DNA of 64,000 nt from Sanguinoderma infundibulare (taxonomy: Eukaryota > Basidiomycota > Agaricomycetes > Polyporales > Polyporaceae): assembly GCA_032821775.1 (NCBI GenBank), contig JAVLRN010000002.1, positions 62,001 to 126,000 on the forward strand, read 5' to 3'. The notes below the pieces were generated by a model that searched no databases, was not told the origin of the DNA, and saw only the letters and a program-made list of their open reading frames with translations. Position 1 is the stretch's first letter. Each line of letters begins with the position of its first letter. Both the position numbers and the translations under genes were made by a program. Positions 1-11,200 of this stretch are shown here, in pieces.

Positions 1-48
1 GCCGATTCCTCACGCTCTGAAAATGATGCAGAAATTTGAAGAATTTAT

Positions 49-779
49 TCAGATTTCGTCAACGACGATGGGGCCCTCGCGCTCGCCGAGAACCGGGCCC
101 TGGAACAGGTCGGCCGGGAGTACCTCTCGCCAGCACTCTGCGACGTCTCCAAGTGCCAGGCCAGACCGCTTCTTCCACCTCAGGGCCTTCTCCACCCCTT
201 TCACTGACCCGATGTACGTGAACTTATGAAAGTAAGTGCTAACTACGCCCTTGCCGTCTTTCCCGCCATCCATGGCGCCCTCTGACGCCTCTGTGTTTGA
301 GGACCTCCCTGCAGCCAGCGGGGCTCGTGGAAGCGGTTCTATCTGGGATTTCGTAAGTATACGGTGTGACCATGCACACCTCACCTCGTGAGCGTACCTG
401 AAGCTGAGGTCCAGCCTTGACAGCTGGAGTTTGCAAGCGCACAGGCCGCGCGTAGGTGTAGGAGTGCTGAGTGGAAAGTTAGTGTCTATCCTAAACGCGG
501 CCATGCGTTACCCACCTCGTCCAACAGCCGTGGTGCCGGTGTCGTGTCCGCCTGTCTCTCAAGCGCAGCGATCTCGCGGCCAAGGCCGACGGTAAACAGC
601 ACACCTGTCTTCCGCAGCAAGATCGTTCGCAGGTCTTGGCGCAGACAAACGGTCTCGTACAAGTTGGTGGGCTGCCAGGCAGTGCGGTCATAGTCCCACA
701 TGTCGAAGTGAATGGTATTACCCAGGTAACTCCCGACCTCGGTGTCGGATGACCACTTGATCTCGAATCTTTCCGTCAT
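49..779 (-). CDS. hypothetical protein, multi-exon
   Basis: I do not recognise this protein. The first exon (779-516, 88 codons) begins METTERFEIKWSS-like (exact start MTERFEIKWSSDTEVG) and ends in frame at a GTGGGT donor. Short exons follow around 440-400, and the last exon carries a lysine/arginine-rich segment (YFHKFTYIGSVKG, then KALRWKKRSG) to a stop at 49. The internal exon borders are uncertain because several donors and acceptors compete. No signal peptide or membrane segment is visible in the part I can read. It lies downstream of two other minus-strand genes of unknown function and may belong with them to the block facing the KDZ transposase. A possible separate upstream exon at 1013-872 (MSRLWARSGGD followed by a hydrophobic run) does not join in phase, so I left it out. 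Confidence 0.35.
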
Positions 780-859
780 GGTGACATTGAATACGTGATC
801 TGGAGGAGCGGCATTCTGTCATCCAGTATTAGTTGAATCATTGCCGACCGGGAGTGTGA

Positions 860-1327
860 TCAAGAACGTACCGTGCACCACAGGACAGTGCGACACTGGA
901 CTAAAGTTTTCTTCTGATATGGCGTTAGTGTCGACGGGGCGAAGAGTGGCGTATAGGAGGGCAAGGATAAGGATCTGTATATCTCCTCCACTTCTAGCCC
1001 AAAGCCGGGACATGGTGAGACGGTGTGGCAACGAAAGAGAATGGTAGGGGCGTAGAACGGGATCTCGACAGTGCTGGTGAGGTAATGGTAATCCCAATAG
1101 CCAGGCCTGATGTCGAAGACCTCCACGAAGGACAGCGCGGCTGGAAGGTCGGCCAAAATTTTGAGGTCGCGCAAGCGGATGGTGTTGTCATACCGGTCGA
1201 TGGTGAAGTGTTCAGAGACGCACTCCCCTCCCTGGTTTATCCCCATCAGGACAGGCATCGACGTGGATGAATAAGTGACGCTCACCCTCTTCCACAAGAC
1301 AGCGGTCTTTTGGATCTTGGTACTCAT
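860..1327 (-). CDS. possible coding exon, unknown function
   Basis: A minus-strand frame from the ATG at 1327 reads MSTKIQKTAVLWKRVSV and stays open for over 150 codons, with a balanced composition (IRLRDLKILADLPAALSF, then FDIRPGYWDYHY). This looks more like real protein than the competing frames. I cannot place the 3' exon border: donors exist near 1013 and 871, and an alternative short gene with a signal-peptide-like start (ATG at 1013) overlaps it. No family is recognised. The stretch up to the next gene (1350-1600) is C-rich and shows nothing else. Confidence 0.25.
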   Translation of the reverse strand: MSTKIQKTAVLWKRVSVTYSSTSMPVLMGINQGGECVSEHFTIDRYDNTIRLRDLKILADLPAALSFVEVFDIRPGYWDYHYLTSTVEIPFYAPTILFRCHTVSPCPGFGLEVEEIYRSLSLPSYTPLFAPSTLTPYQKKTLVQCRTVLWCTVRS

Positions 1328-1600
1328 CGTCTGTCGGGAAGTGTACGCGAGTGGGGGGAGGGAGAGGTGGGATGAGACGGAGCGGGGGGGGGCCGCCTCT
1401 CCGCAGGGGTCCTTGCATGCGAGAGAAACTGAGGGTCGCTCCTTCCATTTTCCTCCATGTTGTGGGCGCCCGCATATTGGCACCCGATCACTCAGATTTA
1501 TTCGTTTTTCTCGTAGCGTCGCTTGTATATTGATCAACCACACACAGGATGCGATCAGCGCTAGCTGAGATAGTCTACCGGCGCAGCAATGTAATCTTTC

Positions 1601-3849
1601 CTACTCCTTTCCCATCATTGACGACCTCACGTCATCGCCGTGAGCGGAACCGTTCTGAGGGAGCGCATGAGCTAAGTCAGCGGCCAAGACGATGAGGATG
1701 CACACGTACCCAGCGTCCCCCCGTTTCCTCGCGCTTTCACGCCTATCCCGCGTAGGGCGGCTGATGATGGGCAAGCCGGTAGCCTCCGGCATTGGCACAC
1801 CAGATGGTGCCGCCCTCCCAGAGCGCCCCTTAGAAGAACCTTGGCCCGACCGAACCACTGGTGCACCCTTCTTGGCAGCGGCAGGCTTTGTGGCAGCGGC
1901 CTTCACCGACGCCACGACGGCATCGAACTTCTTCGCCGATTGCACCTTGACTAACACCACCTTTTTACCCTGCCCGCGCCCACGCCCACGCGGCTTCTTG
2001 TTAGGGGCAACGACGTCCGGGGTGTTGAGTGCCATGGCCGCCCTCTCTTCTTCGTTCATCTCAACTGTCAGCGGTGTGTGAGGTGACAAGCGCAAACAGG
2101 GTATATACAAGGGACACATACCGTCGATGGGTTCAGCAACATCGCCGGTCACCGACGGCGCGGTATGCTCCTCAACGCCGGCGGAGCCGTCGGTCGACGC
2201 AAGGTGAGTATCTACTGTGTGGGCATCTTGGGTGGTCACCTCGTTGTCGTCCATATACAAAGGGTCCGGAGTCGGTTCGGGGGACGGCTGCGTGACAGGG
2301 CTACCCTGAGCTGGATCGCCGTCCAAGGAAGTCCGACCACCCGCGATGTCGCCAGAGGCAGGTGGCTCCCCCAACTGCGGGGTCCCGACAGGATCGCCAT
2401 CCAAGGAAGTTGGACTGCCCGCGATGTCGCCGCAGGCAGGTAGCTCCCCGAACTGCGCGGTCCCGACTGCGTCACCATCCCCGGGGGCAGGTGCCTCTGG
2501 CAACAGCGCGGTCCCGACAGGACCACCAGAGGTGCGAGGTTGGGCAAGCCCCCCATCCCTGTCCTTCTCGTACCCTGGGCTTGAGTGTCAAACCGAAACC
2601 AGCAAGAACATCAAGGTCAGAGGAAGGCTTACTCATTAGGGCTTGGGTGGCCATGACCGCCCAATCTCGTGCTCGGTCGTCCTGCGGAGCTAGACGGCGC
2701 TGAGTGACGTGACGTGTGGTTAGAAACTCGACGTACCAGTGACGGACTGCTGGATCCACAACTGGAACCGCAGTTCGAACTCCTCCTGAGTCCAAGATGT
2801 AGCCGCGAGTAAAGCATCCAAGTAATTCACTCCATCGCGGTTCACGCCAATGGGTCGGCTAATACGAGCGTGAGGATTAATTATGCCATCATCTGGACGT
2901 ACCACTCACCAGTAGGTTTTAATGTCGCCATTATCTTCCGCTCCGCCGAAGCATACGAATCCCCCCCACTTGGCCTCCTTCCACAACGCTTCTAGAAAGA
3001 TGTCGACCCACGTAGCGATGTCCTTCGCAGTGCTGTCATAACGGGTTGAAACAGGGATGCGTTACGTAGACGGATGGGAGCACTCACGGGCGAGGGCGGG
3101 TGTCTTCTGCACCGTCATCGCCGTCTTCCGACACCGGCTTCTCGGACTCACCGGAATCCGAGGCACCGTCATCTATCTGGCGTTCATTCTTCTTCTTGGC
3201 GAGGTCTTCATATTCCTTCCGGACCTCGGGCTCGAGCTTCGCCCAAGCCCAAGAGCAAAGCTGTCGCCAGGCGGCGACATCAGCACGTCCGTCTTCGACG
3301 GTCGGGCACGGCGGCGCGGAATCGCTGGACTGGAAAATGTCCAGGCCGGACACGTCGCGAGCCTTGCGAGGCCGCGGGATGGCGGGGAGGGGCGGGGCGG
3401 CCCACTTGACGTGCCGTTGGAGGGTGGTCTTCCAGCCCTGAACCCACCTTTTGACGGCCTATATCATTGCACAATGTTATGAATCACCCTGGAGGAACTG
3501 GAGATGGGAACGAGAAATCTGCAAGGGACCATAGACTCACGCCTGGTAGATTTTCCTTACGCTTCTCGAACTCCTCTTGGGTCTCCGGCATCCTTCGCGA
3601 GAGCTTCGGGCGGGTCGCTTTCCTGGCACGTTTGAAGCGATTGTCGAACTCTTCTTGAGACTCACCCGGCCCGGGGGCTGTGATCTCACGAGTGAAGGAT
3701 TCGGTTAACTTGGCCGCAGCGTTCTTGACGGGCGTGTTAGTTCGGAGAGCTGCCTGGACTTCATCGCGTTGGAAGGCTTGACGCAACCAGGTGAGCTCGT
3801 TGGGCCAAAAGAAACTGTCCTGCGTGAGGCACGGATCACGGATAGTCAT
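1601..3849 (-). CDS. hypothetical protein, transposon-associated type, five or more introns
   Basis: The supported exons are 3849-3541, 3458-3088 and 3032-2910, then 2.86-2.75 kb and 2.70-2.63 kb, and a long last exon from about 2.5 kb to the stop at 1601. Phase closes through the first three junctions. The N-terminus (SFFWPNELTWLRQAFQRDEV) resembles, from memory, a large Agaricomycete protein family commonly found beside transposons, whose members start with a similar Trp-rich helical segment. Its function is unknown. The middle is acidic and helical (WAWAKLEPEVRKEYEDL). The C-terminal third is low complexity, with imperfect repeats of the type SLDGDPVGTPQLGEPPASG and then a basic stretch (KKPRGRGRGQGKKVV) that could bind nucleic acid or act as a nuclear signal. 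It lies 330 bp downstream of the 743-residue gene on the same strand. Confidence 0.5.
2308..2505. repeat. 78-bp imperfect tandem repeat, about 2.5 copies
   Basis: The unit starting GATGTCGCCAGAGGCAGG at 2345 recurs at 2423 as GATGTCGCCGCAGGCAGG, and a partial copy precedes it from about 2308. The period of 78 is divisible by three and the repeat lies inside the last exon of the minus-strand gene, so it encodes a repeated 26-residue Gly/Asp/Pro-rich module (each with GDIAG and SLDGDP). Confidence 0.75.
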
Positions 3850-3889
3850 GGAGAGAAGCGCGATGGGGGGAGACGAATGGAGAGACTCA

Positions 3890-3961
3890 GGGGGGGGGGG
3901 GGGGGGGCGGGGGAAACTTGCAAGTTTCCCCTCGTCTGGCGGCAATGAGCAACTTGCAAGT
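3890..3961. other. poly-G tract followed by a 22-bp perfect palindrome and a second palindromic 10-mer
   Basis: About 17 consecutive G bases, one C and another G run (3890-3913) lead into a perfect 22-bp palindrome at 3910-3931 with ACTTGCAAGT at its centre (3916-3925). The same 10-mer recurs at 3952-3961. The block sits 40-110 bp upstream of the ATG at 3849 of the minus-strand gene, in its promoter or 5' UTR. The G tract could form a quadruplex. Confidence 0.8.
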
Positions 3962-4175
3962 TCGATCCTTTGAGGACTTTGCCTGCTGGATCGGTCGAGG
4001 ACACGTCATCGCGACCGGCAATACCTTGCGTTCATTCTACATGGAACCGCGAGAGCTCACGCCGGTTGTGTTGGCCACATGCACGAGGCTCTACATTTTC
4101 GCGAAGCGGCCCCCAATTTGTGTGATCATACAAGCGTTGATTAAGTGTTTCCAGAGGATGAAAAAGGGGGTGTAA

Positions 4176-6511
4176 CTACATCGGGAGAGGGATCGGAGGA
4201 ACGGGAAGCCGGGCAAAAGAACGAACAAATGATTGCACATAAAACTCGACCGCGCACCGTTGAATGTTCAAATAGTCCTCGTCCGACGGCGCCTGTGATG
4301 CCCTCCTGGCCTGGAGGATCGTTTCGGGACAACTGGGCCAGCGCGAAAGCACCTCAACGAAAGCCCGTAAGCGAACGCAACATCCATCCCACCCACTCTC
4401 CGGAGGTACGAACCAGCAATACCGTTGAGCGGCGTCATCGAGAGACGGTAAAATCGTCACGCCAGAGGAGGGTTCTCCCCAGACGCCAGAGATGAGCATC
4501 TCGCGCTCCCATTTTTCCCGTTCGCGCCAGTCGGACATGTTGACCAGGAGATGGTCTAGGACCATGAGGTCGGCACGGAAGTTGAGTTCATGCGCCTCCC
4601 AGAGCAATGTCGCCCTGATCACTGGATGGGCGGCGATGACATCCACGTCGACCGCAAGGCCTCGAAAAGGTACGGGGACATCCGCAGAGTACGAGTCCAT
4701 GTGGGCGACTTGGTGGAACAGCAGACTAATCTGGTTGCGCTCGTCCTGCCGCCGTTTTTCCCGACAGACATCAGAACCGTCGGAGCCCGTCGGAGGGTGT
4801 GTCTTGGTGCGATAGTCGCCCCATAGCGCTGTCCGCCACTCTCCAATGGTGAGCGGCCGTCGATCAAGGGTTCGGTCGAACAGCCGAGTACGACAGAATT
4901 CGCGAATGCGGCAGAGGTTGTGCAGATATCGGGGCACTTTCTCGTCTACTCGAGCGCGTTCTGGATGGGGACAAACATCCTGGACGGATGAGAGGCTGTC
5001 GAGAAGGAAAGGGGGCGGGTAGAAGTAAAGGGCGGCATTTTGGGTCTGCTTCACTGGAGAGACAGCCGCCAGCGCCGTGACCCATACTGGTGACGGCTCT
5101 GCAAATGGAGAGGCCTGGAAGTTCCGGGAGGGGTGTTGCCAGGCCGATGACATCGCGTCAGGGGCACTAGGAGACGGGGCGACCTCTGAGGCGGCTGGCC
5201 CGGGCGCTTGAGGCGCCACTTGACTGGATTTGGTCTTGCGCCCTCTGCGCGTTTTCTTCGCCACGGATGTGGCCTCCGGGACGGCTGCCCGCATCGCGAG
5301 CTGTTTCGCGTCCTCGCCTCGCGCCCGCTTGGGTGGCCGACCTCCTTCTGGCACTTGCGGAACAGCGATCAGGTTAAGCCCCTCCAGATGCGACCCGGCA
5401 ATGTCTCTGGAGACGGACATCAACATGCCTGTGAGCCAGTTGCCGGTGACGTTGGGTACGCCGACGAACGACCCAGCCTTATGGAGGATCGGAGGATCGC
5501 ATGGAGTGTGCGACATGCCGTAGGGTAAATCTTCTGGCTCTACCACTCTCCAGACCACGAGTTCTTTCGTCAAGGGCTGAATCAACCACACCGGAAGACC
5601 GACGCGACACCACGTCTGTGCATCCGTAAGGTCCCGGACGAAGCCACCGAGGACAGGCAGACGAGATGACGACCAATCCTCCGACTTCTGGACGCGCACT
5701 ACAACCTGCTCGACGTACGTCTTCAGACCGGCTAACTCGAGGCAGAGACGCTGGATGTGAGCTGCGATTGCCATTGCGGTCCTGCGGTGGGCTGGAACAT
5801 ATGTCATCCGGTCTACGACCTGACGTAGCAGCATCACGAGGAAAGCGCCGTATCGGCGAACGTCCACCTGGGCGATCTGCATTCCATGGAACCGGTCGAT
5901 AGCGAACTTGGCTGCGTGGGCCAGCTCGGAGCGCGTGTCCTCTCGGATGAACCCTAAGCCGTTTACCATGACCTCCTTACGCTCCACCCAGTCCTTGGAA
6001 GGTTGGAGAGATGTGAACAGGATGCGGGGAAGATGTGGCGGAACAGGCAGCCGGGGAATACAGGCGAGATGCATCATGCCCTCGACGTAAGGCTGTGGCC
6101 ATCGCGAGTACTCGTGAAGCCCCCATCGTCCATCTTCATGGGTCTTGATGATGTCCGCGAACACCGGATATCGCGGGACGAACTCCATGTTCGGCGACGT
6201 GAAGACAAATCCATCTAAACCGCCCCGGGTGGCCACCTTTCCCTGCCAAGCCTCGCACACGGCGGGGCCTGTAGGTCAGGATATTAGTGATGCATATGAT
6301 ACGCGTGAACGCACGACTAACCTACGCCCTTCCTGTTCGCCACCAGACGAATTGCGGGCTGAGCATGTGGATCGTGCACGTCATCTGCGGTCGGGCTGCA
6401 AACTGATCGTCAGTACGGGGAAACGTTTCCCGCATAGACTACGTACCTTTGAGATGACGGGCTGGGGATGACGACGGCGTTGATGGTGGATGTAGAGGGT
6501 TCCGCCGGCAT
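4176..6511 (-). CDS. 743-residue protein of unknown function, Agaricomycete-expanded type
   Basis: The model is complement(4176..6268, 6322..6395, 6447..6511). Both introns (53 and 51 nt) have GT-AG ends and restore phase, giving MPAEPSTSTINAVV through RLVANRKGV and on to a stop at 4176. The N-terminal half (EFVPRYPVFADII, YVEGMMHLACIPRLP) and the motif RVGLPVWLIQPLT look like a repeat-associated protein family I remember from polypore genomes. No biochemical function is known to me. A central Pro/Ala/Ser-rich linker at roughly residues 355-430 contains two basic clusters (PPKRARG and KKTRRGRKTK) that fit nuclear localisation. The C-terminal half is globular, with conserved-looking Trp and Arg. 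No catalytic motif of a nuclease, helicase or polymerase is visible. The gene is divergent from the KDZ transposase gene, 1.8 kb away. Confidence 0.75.
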
Positions 6512-8292
6512 GATGTCACTACACACGGATGGTGAGCACCGTGCTAACACATCGTGATAGACATCCCAACCTTAACGGAAGGGCGAAAGCAATGGACAGG
6601 AGAAGTGATGGACTGACTGCGAGGATGAACAAGTCCCGTCCAGTAAGGATGGGTGATGCCTGCGGAAATCAATTGGAATCCCCAGACGTATGTGCAAAGT
6701 GTACGAATTACACCATGCACGATACGCCACCGCCTAGTGAGTGCAAGCTGATCGTCTAAATGACGGCTCTGCTGCGCACTCGCGGTCAACCTTGAGAGGG
6801 AAGTACTCACCTAGTGTGTGCCGAGAGACACCTGCGAGCCGTTGAGGTGTGTGGTCGAACGACGGGCTGCAGATACGTGTCCCAGTGTTGACGAGGCTAA
6901 GAAGCCCCTATTCTTAGGGAGTAATCGCAAGGCGAGCGAGGTCGGTCAAAATCGAGGCCCTCGGAGCAGAAGTGGACAACGGAAGCAAATCCAAGTAATC
7001 GCTTGGCGCAGTCGATAAGGCACAGCAAGCATGGGAATTTTCCCACAGCTATCATGATTTGCTTCCGTGGCGCGTGGCGGAGTCCAATCGGATAAGCACT
7101 GGGTAAGTATAGATTGAAGGTCACTTTGAAGGCGTCTTGACCTGTGAGATGGGGGGACCGATCTGTTATCGCTGCGTTGACGACTCCTTCCTTCTGCTGA
7201 GTCCCGCTTCCGTCTACCACCAGAGCTGTCGACCCCCCCACGAAGGACAAGAACATCTTCAAAAGGGACGAGCACCACGGTGTGATTCACGGTAAGCCCT
7301 TGCCCTAGCAGCTCGCCCCTCGCGGCTAAGACCTTGACCGGTCAACAGGGATCCGCCAGATCGCGCTCAACAGCCAACCTCCCGCGAGTGGATCTCGATG
7401 GCCATGCGAGTACCCAACCCATGCCCAACGGCCGGGAAACTCGTTTACGCGGAAACGGACACTCTGCACCAGGCACAGCATCTGTGCAAAGCGGTATGTG
7501 GAGATCTGACAACTGACTATGTGAAGATATTGACACCCTCCTTTGCTGACAGCATACATCGCTTTCATGTTCATGGATTCTATCGTCGGCTGGGACTACC
7601 CAACGACCGGTGAATTCAGGGATGCTTTGACCGCGGACATAGTCCGCGGGCGGCAGTCCTTTTACCCGACGACTGGACGTAGTCAGTACTTGCAAGGACG
7701 CCTCTGTGGGCAAGTACGCCTCTGGTGAAGGTTCCACCCATCCTCATTAAAGGTAGGAGTTTGATGAAGCCCAGCATGCGCACCCCTGACCTCCCATGCA
7801 CTTATCCTGTGGCAACTGTGCACAGTTCACCCACGGAGGTCTGGGCCGTCTGGTGGCGTATTTGGAGCGCTGGAGTATGGTGGTTGACGGGCGCACGAAG
7901 GCGAGAGGTATGGGCTGAGTTTGGCACACAGGCATGAGTCGCATACAAGGTCTCATCTCACAGTCACCTGGGCAGGGTACCGTGACGCGCTGTGGTCTGG
8001 TGAGACCAGACAAAGCACCCATTGTTGAATAACATCTTAATGCATGTCGATGCACGTTGCTCACCCGTTGCCATAATACCATGCGCACTGCCATTGTGCG
8101 TCGTGTGTCGAGTGATTGGATTAATAAAAGGATAAGCGGAGTGCTTACCCGATTTGAACGAAGTGTATCAAAGGCCCCTGAAGTGTCTGCACGCGCGCTT
8201 CGGCGTTGGTAAATTTGATTGGATGAGCCCCTGCGCAATGCACTACCCACTTCCTGCGTCTTGAGCTCCCATATGCCCGTCCTTCCCCACTT
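6512..8292. other. intergenic spacer between divergent genes
   Basis: I find no frame with convincing coding character here. The short open frames are arginine/serine-rich shadows. The spacer separates the minus-strand 743-residue gene from the plus-strand KDZ transposase and would hold both promoters. No clear TATA box or long repeat was recognised. Confidence 0.5.
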
Positions 8293-11200
8293 ATGGCTTT
8301 CAGCCTGAAGTCTCTGAGCGAGACGCTCTCCCGGAAAAGAGCTCGGAATGATACGCCGTCTACGCCTCGCAAAGGGAAGGCAGCGTTCAAATACTTGTTT
8401 CACCGCTCGCCTCACTCCAATGCATCACGCTCACCATCATCGCACGCCGTCCCCCCTGTCCCGCCTTTGCCAGCGCCGTGCTGGGATGCGATCCCCTCTG
8501 GTCAGCCCTCCACCCAGTCGTCGTCGGGCCCTCAGACAGACACTACTAGGCTGAAACACAAGGCCACAGTGGAAGACGACAACAGTGACGAGGAAGAGCC
8601 GGGAGTGGAGGACGGTATCAACGTGAACTATCATCTGGTACGCACCATTGCCCAAAGACGGTGACCGGACGCTAACAGTTGGAACGTAGCCTTCAACCCG
8701 TTGCAACAAGTACCTGGACGAGGGTCATGCACTGAAGGCGAGAGATCTCTGGGATGATCTCGACAACCCTCCCCCCTCCCTGGACGCATGCCCAACATGT
8801 GCGGTTCGCCTCGTCGACCTCCCCCCCGAGCATCCCCCCGAGAATCGTACGTTGTTTCGATGCAAAGACTGTTCTGTGTCTACCTTGCGATGCGTGGAAT
8901 GCTTGTATCGCTGTCACTCTGAGCGTCCTTTCGACCGGATCCTCAAATGGGACCCAGCGAAGAAATTTTGGGAGAAGGTGACACTGGCAGACCTGGGGTA
9001 CCGGTTCCAACTCGGGCACGTGGGCAAACGATGCAAACTCGCGGACGGGGAGGGCAAGGAGATGGTCATCATTCACGAACACGGTATCATGAAACTCCCT
9101 ATGGTATTCTGCGCTTGCCAAACGGCGGGTACGGAGATCGAACAGCTCGTCCATGCGGGTCTCTGGCCGGCGACGTGGGAGAAACCTATGACGGCGACCA
9201 CCTTGAACGCGCTGGAGACCTTCCACAGTCTGAACCTCAATGGCCAGGTCAACGTGCACGACTACATCAATCATCTGAGGAGGACGACGGATAATGTTGG
9301 GGCGGAGGATGTGCTGGTATGGTACCATCAGTTTACGGGCTCACCAGTACACTAATCGTAGCCGATAGGATCGTTATCGCGAGTTCAACAACTCGTACAG
9401 ACTCTTCACCTTCGTCCGCGAATGCCGGCGGGCGGGGGTCGACCCAGTATGCGACTTGGACTTTGGATGCCTTGCGATCTTATGTCCGGCATGTCCTCAG
9501 CCAGGCCATAACATGAGACCGGGTTGGGAGGATCGCGACGAAGAGTTCCGGTATGTGCTCCACCTTACGGCGCTGGGGCTCGAGCCAACTGTATGTGTGT
9601 TAGCTATCTAGACGCTCTACACTACTCGATCGACGGCAACTTCCACTTCAACCTCAAGCTCAAGCAGACGGACCAGCACGACTTCCCCCTGACCAAGGGT
9701 GCCGCCTACTTTGTCCACGAAGACGACTTCAAGAAGTTCATCGCCAAGGCTCCACCACCGAAGTACGAGGTATGTAGGCCGATCATCTTGGTTGCGATGG
9801 GCATGGCTTGATGGACGACGGGTGCAGTCATCTACTTGCAACGAATTCGCAGCGATGGGCTCGGGCAAGTACAAAGGGCCGGTATCCGGAATCATTGTGG
9901 TCGTCTGTCGTCATATGATGGTGATGCAAGGAGGTGTGGTGGACTTGAGCAAAGCTGAGGCGTGCGTCGGTGAGCCTTCCTCTGTATGGGCACACTTGGC
10001 TGACTTGATGGGGCAGATACATCTACGTCGACATAGCGCTCGTCTCCGCGTTACAACGGTATCTCAAGCTCCGGCTACTGATCGGCTCTTACGACATCCA
10101 CTGTCAATTCATCATCCATCTTCGTGAACGTCTGGAAGTCGAGTTCCCGAAGAAGATGCTGGATGAGCTCGAGACGATCACTGACCCCAAGCTCCCGGAC
10201 ATTGTCGCCGCGGTGGGTAAGTACCACTTGAGCATGCACAAGCCCGCGTGCCGTCCGTACTTCTCCTTGCACCACCTTCCCGGCTCGTGCATGGACTGTG
10301 GCGAGCCGTGTGAGCGGTTGTGGGGTATCATCAACACGGTCGCGCGCCGGACGAAGGAAATGTCCCCCGGATATCGGCACGACGCCCTGAACGACCTATT
10401 CTCTGATCACAACGTCCGACGTGTGCATATACTTCGTGAGTGTCAACCTGCGGATGGGTCCATTTCACTGCTGACCTTGCCGGCAGCCACCGAGCTTTGT
10501 GAGAAGCTTGAAGTCGCTGAAGAACATTTGGCATCCGCGACGGAGTACCTGAACGCAGTCGAGGCCTCGGTGAACGACTGTTTTCCCAAGGGCACGCTGG
10601 AGCAGTGGCGCCAGGCTCATGTGGCTTGGAACCGTGACGTCGTCGACATCGCGAAGCACAAGAAGCTGGAGAACCCGTGGGAACCACCTGTTGAAGCTAG
10701 TGAGTGCCCTAATGTTTAATGAAAACATGTACTCACCCCGGGTTTGGAGCCCTCACTGTTAGTGTCATCGCGGAGCAGCTGAACGAGAAGTGCGTGGAGT
10801 CTGGGGACGTGCAAGGGGTAGGAATGGTTCGGGCTATGCGTGCCGCTCTCACGCTCGAGGACACGCGGTAAGTGCATCGCTGACGCATCTCTGGCTCAGT
10901 GCTAATAGCGAGTACTAGCGTCGAGCTTCAGTCGGAAATGTCGGAGTGTGAAGGAACGGAGAAGATGCGCTCCGCGATGGCGACGAAGATGGACGCGTAC
11001 CGGAAAGAGCTTGCGGGGGTTCAAGAGGAGATCGAGAAGTGGGTTGAACCGGCGGTGCGCATCGCTTGCGAAGACTTCAAAGAGGAGAAGGTCCCGCGCG
11101 ACAAGATCTCGCTCGACAAGGTCCCGCGCGAGAAGCTCCCGCACACCTTCCCCAGGCGCGACCCCAAGGACGATGCAGCGAAGGGCGTACCGGAGGCTCC

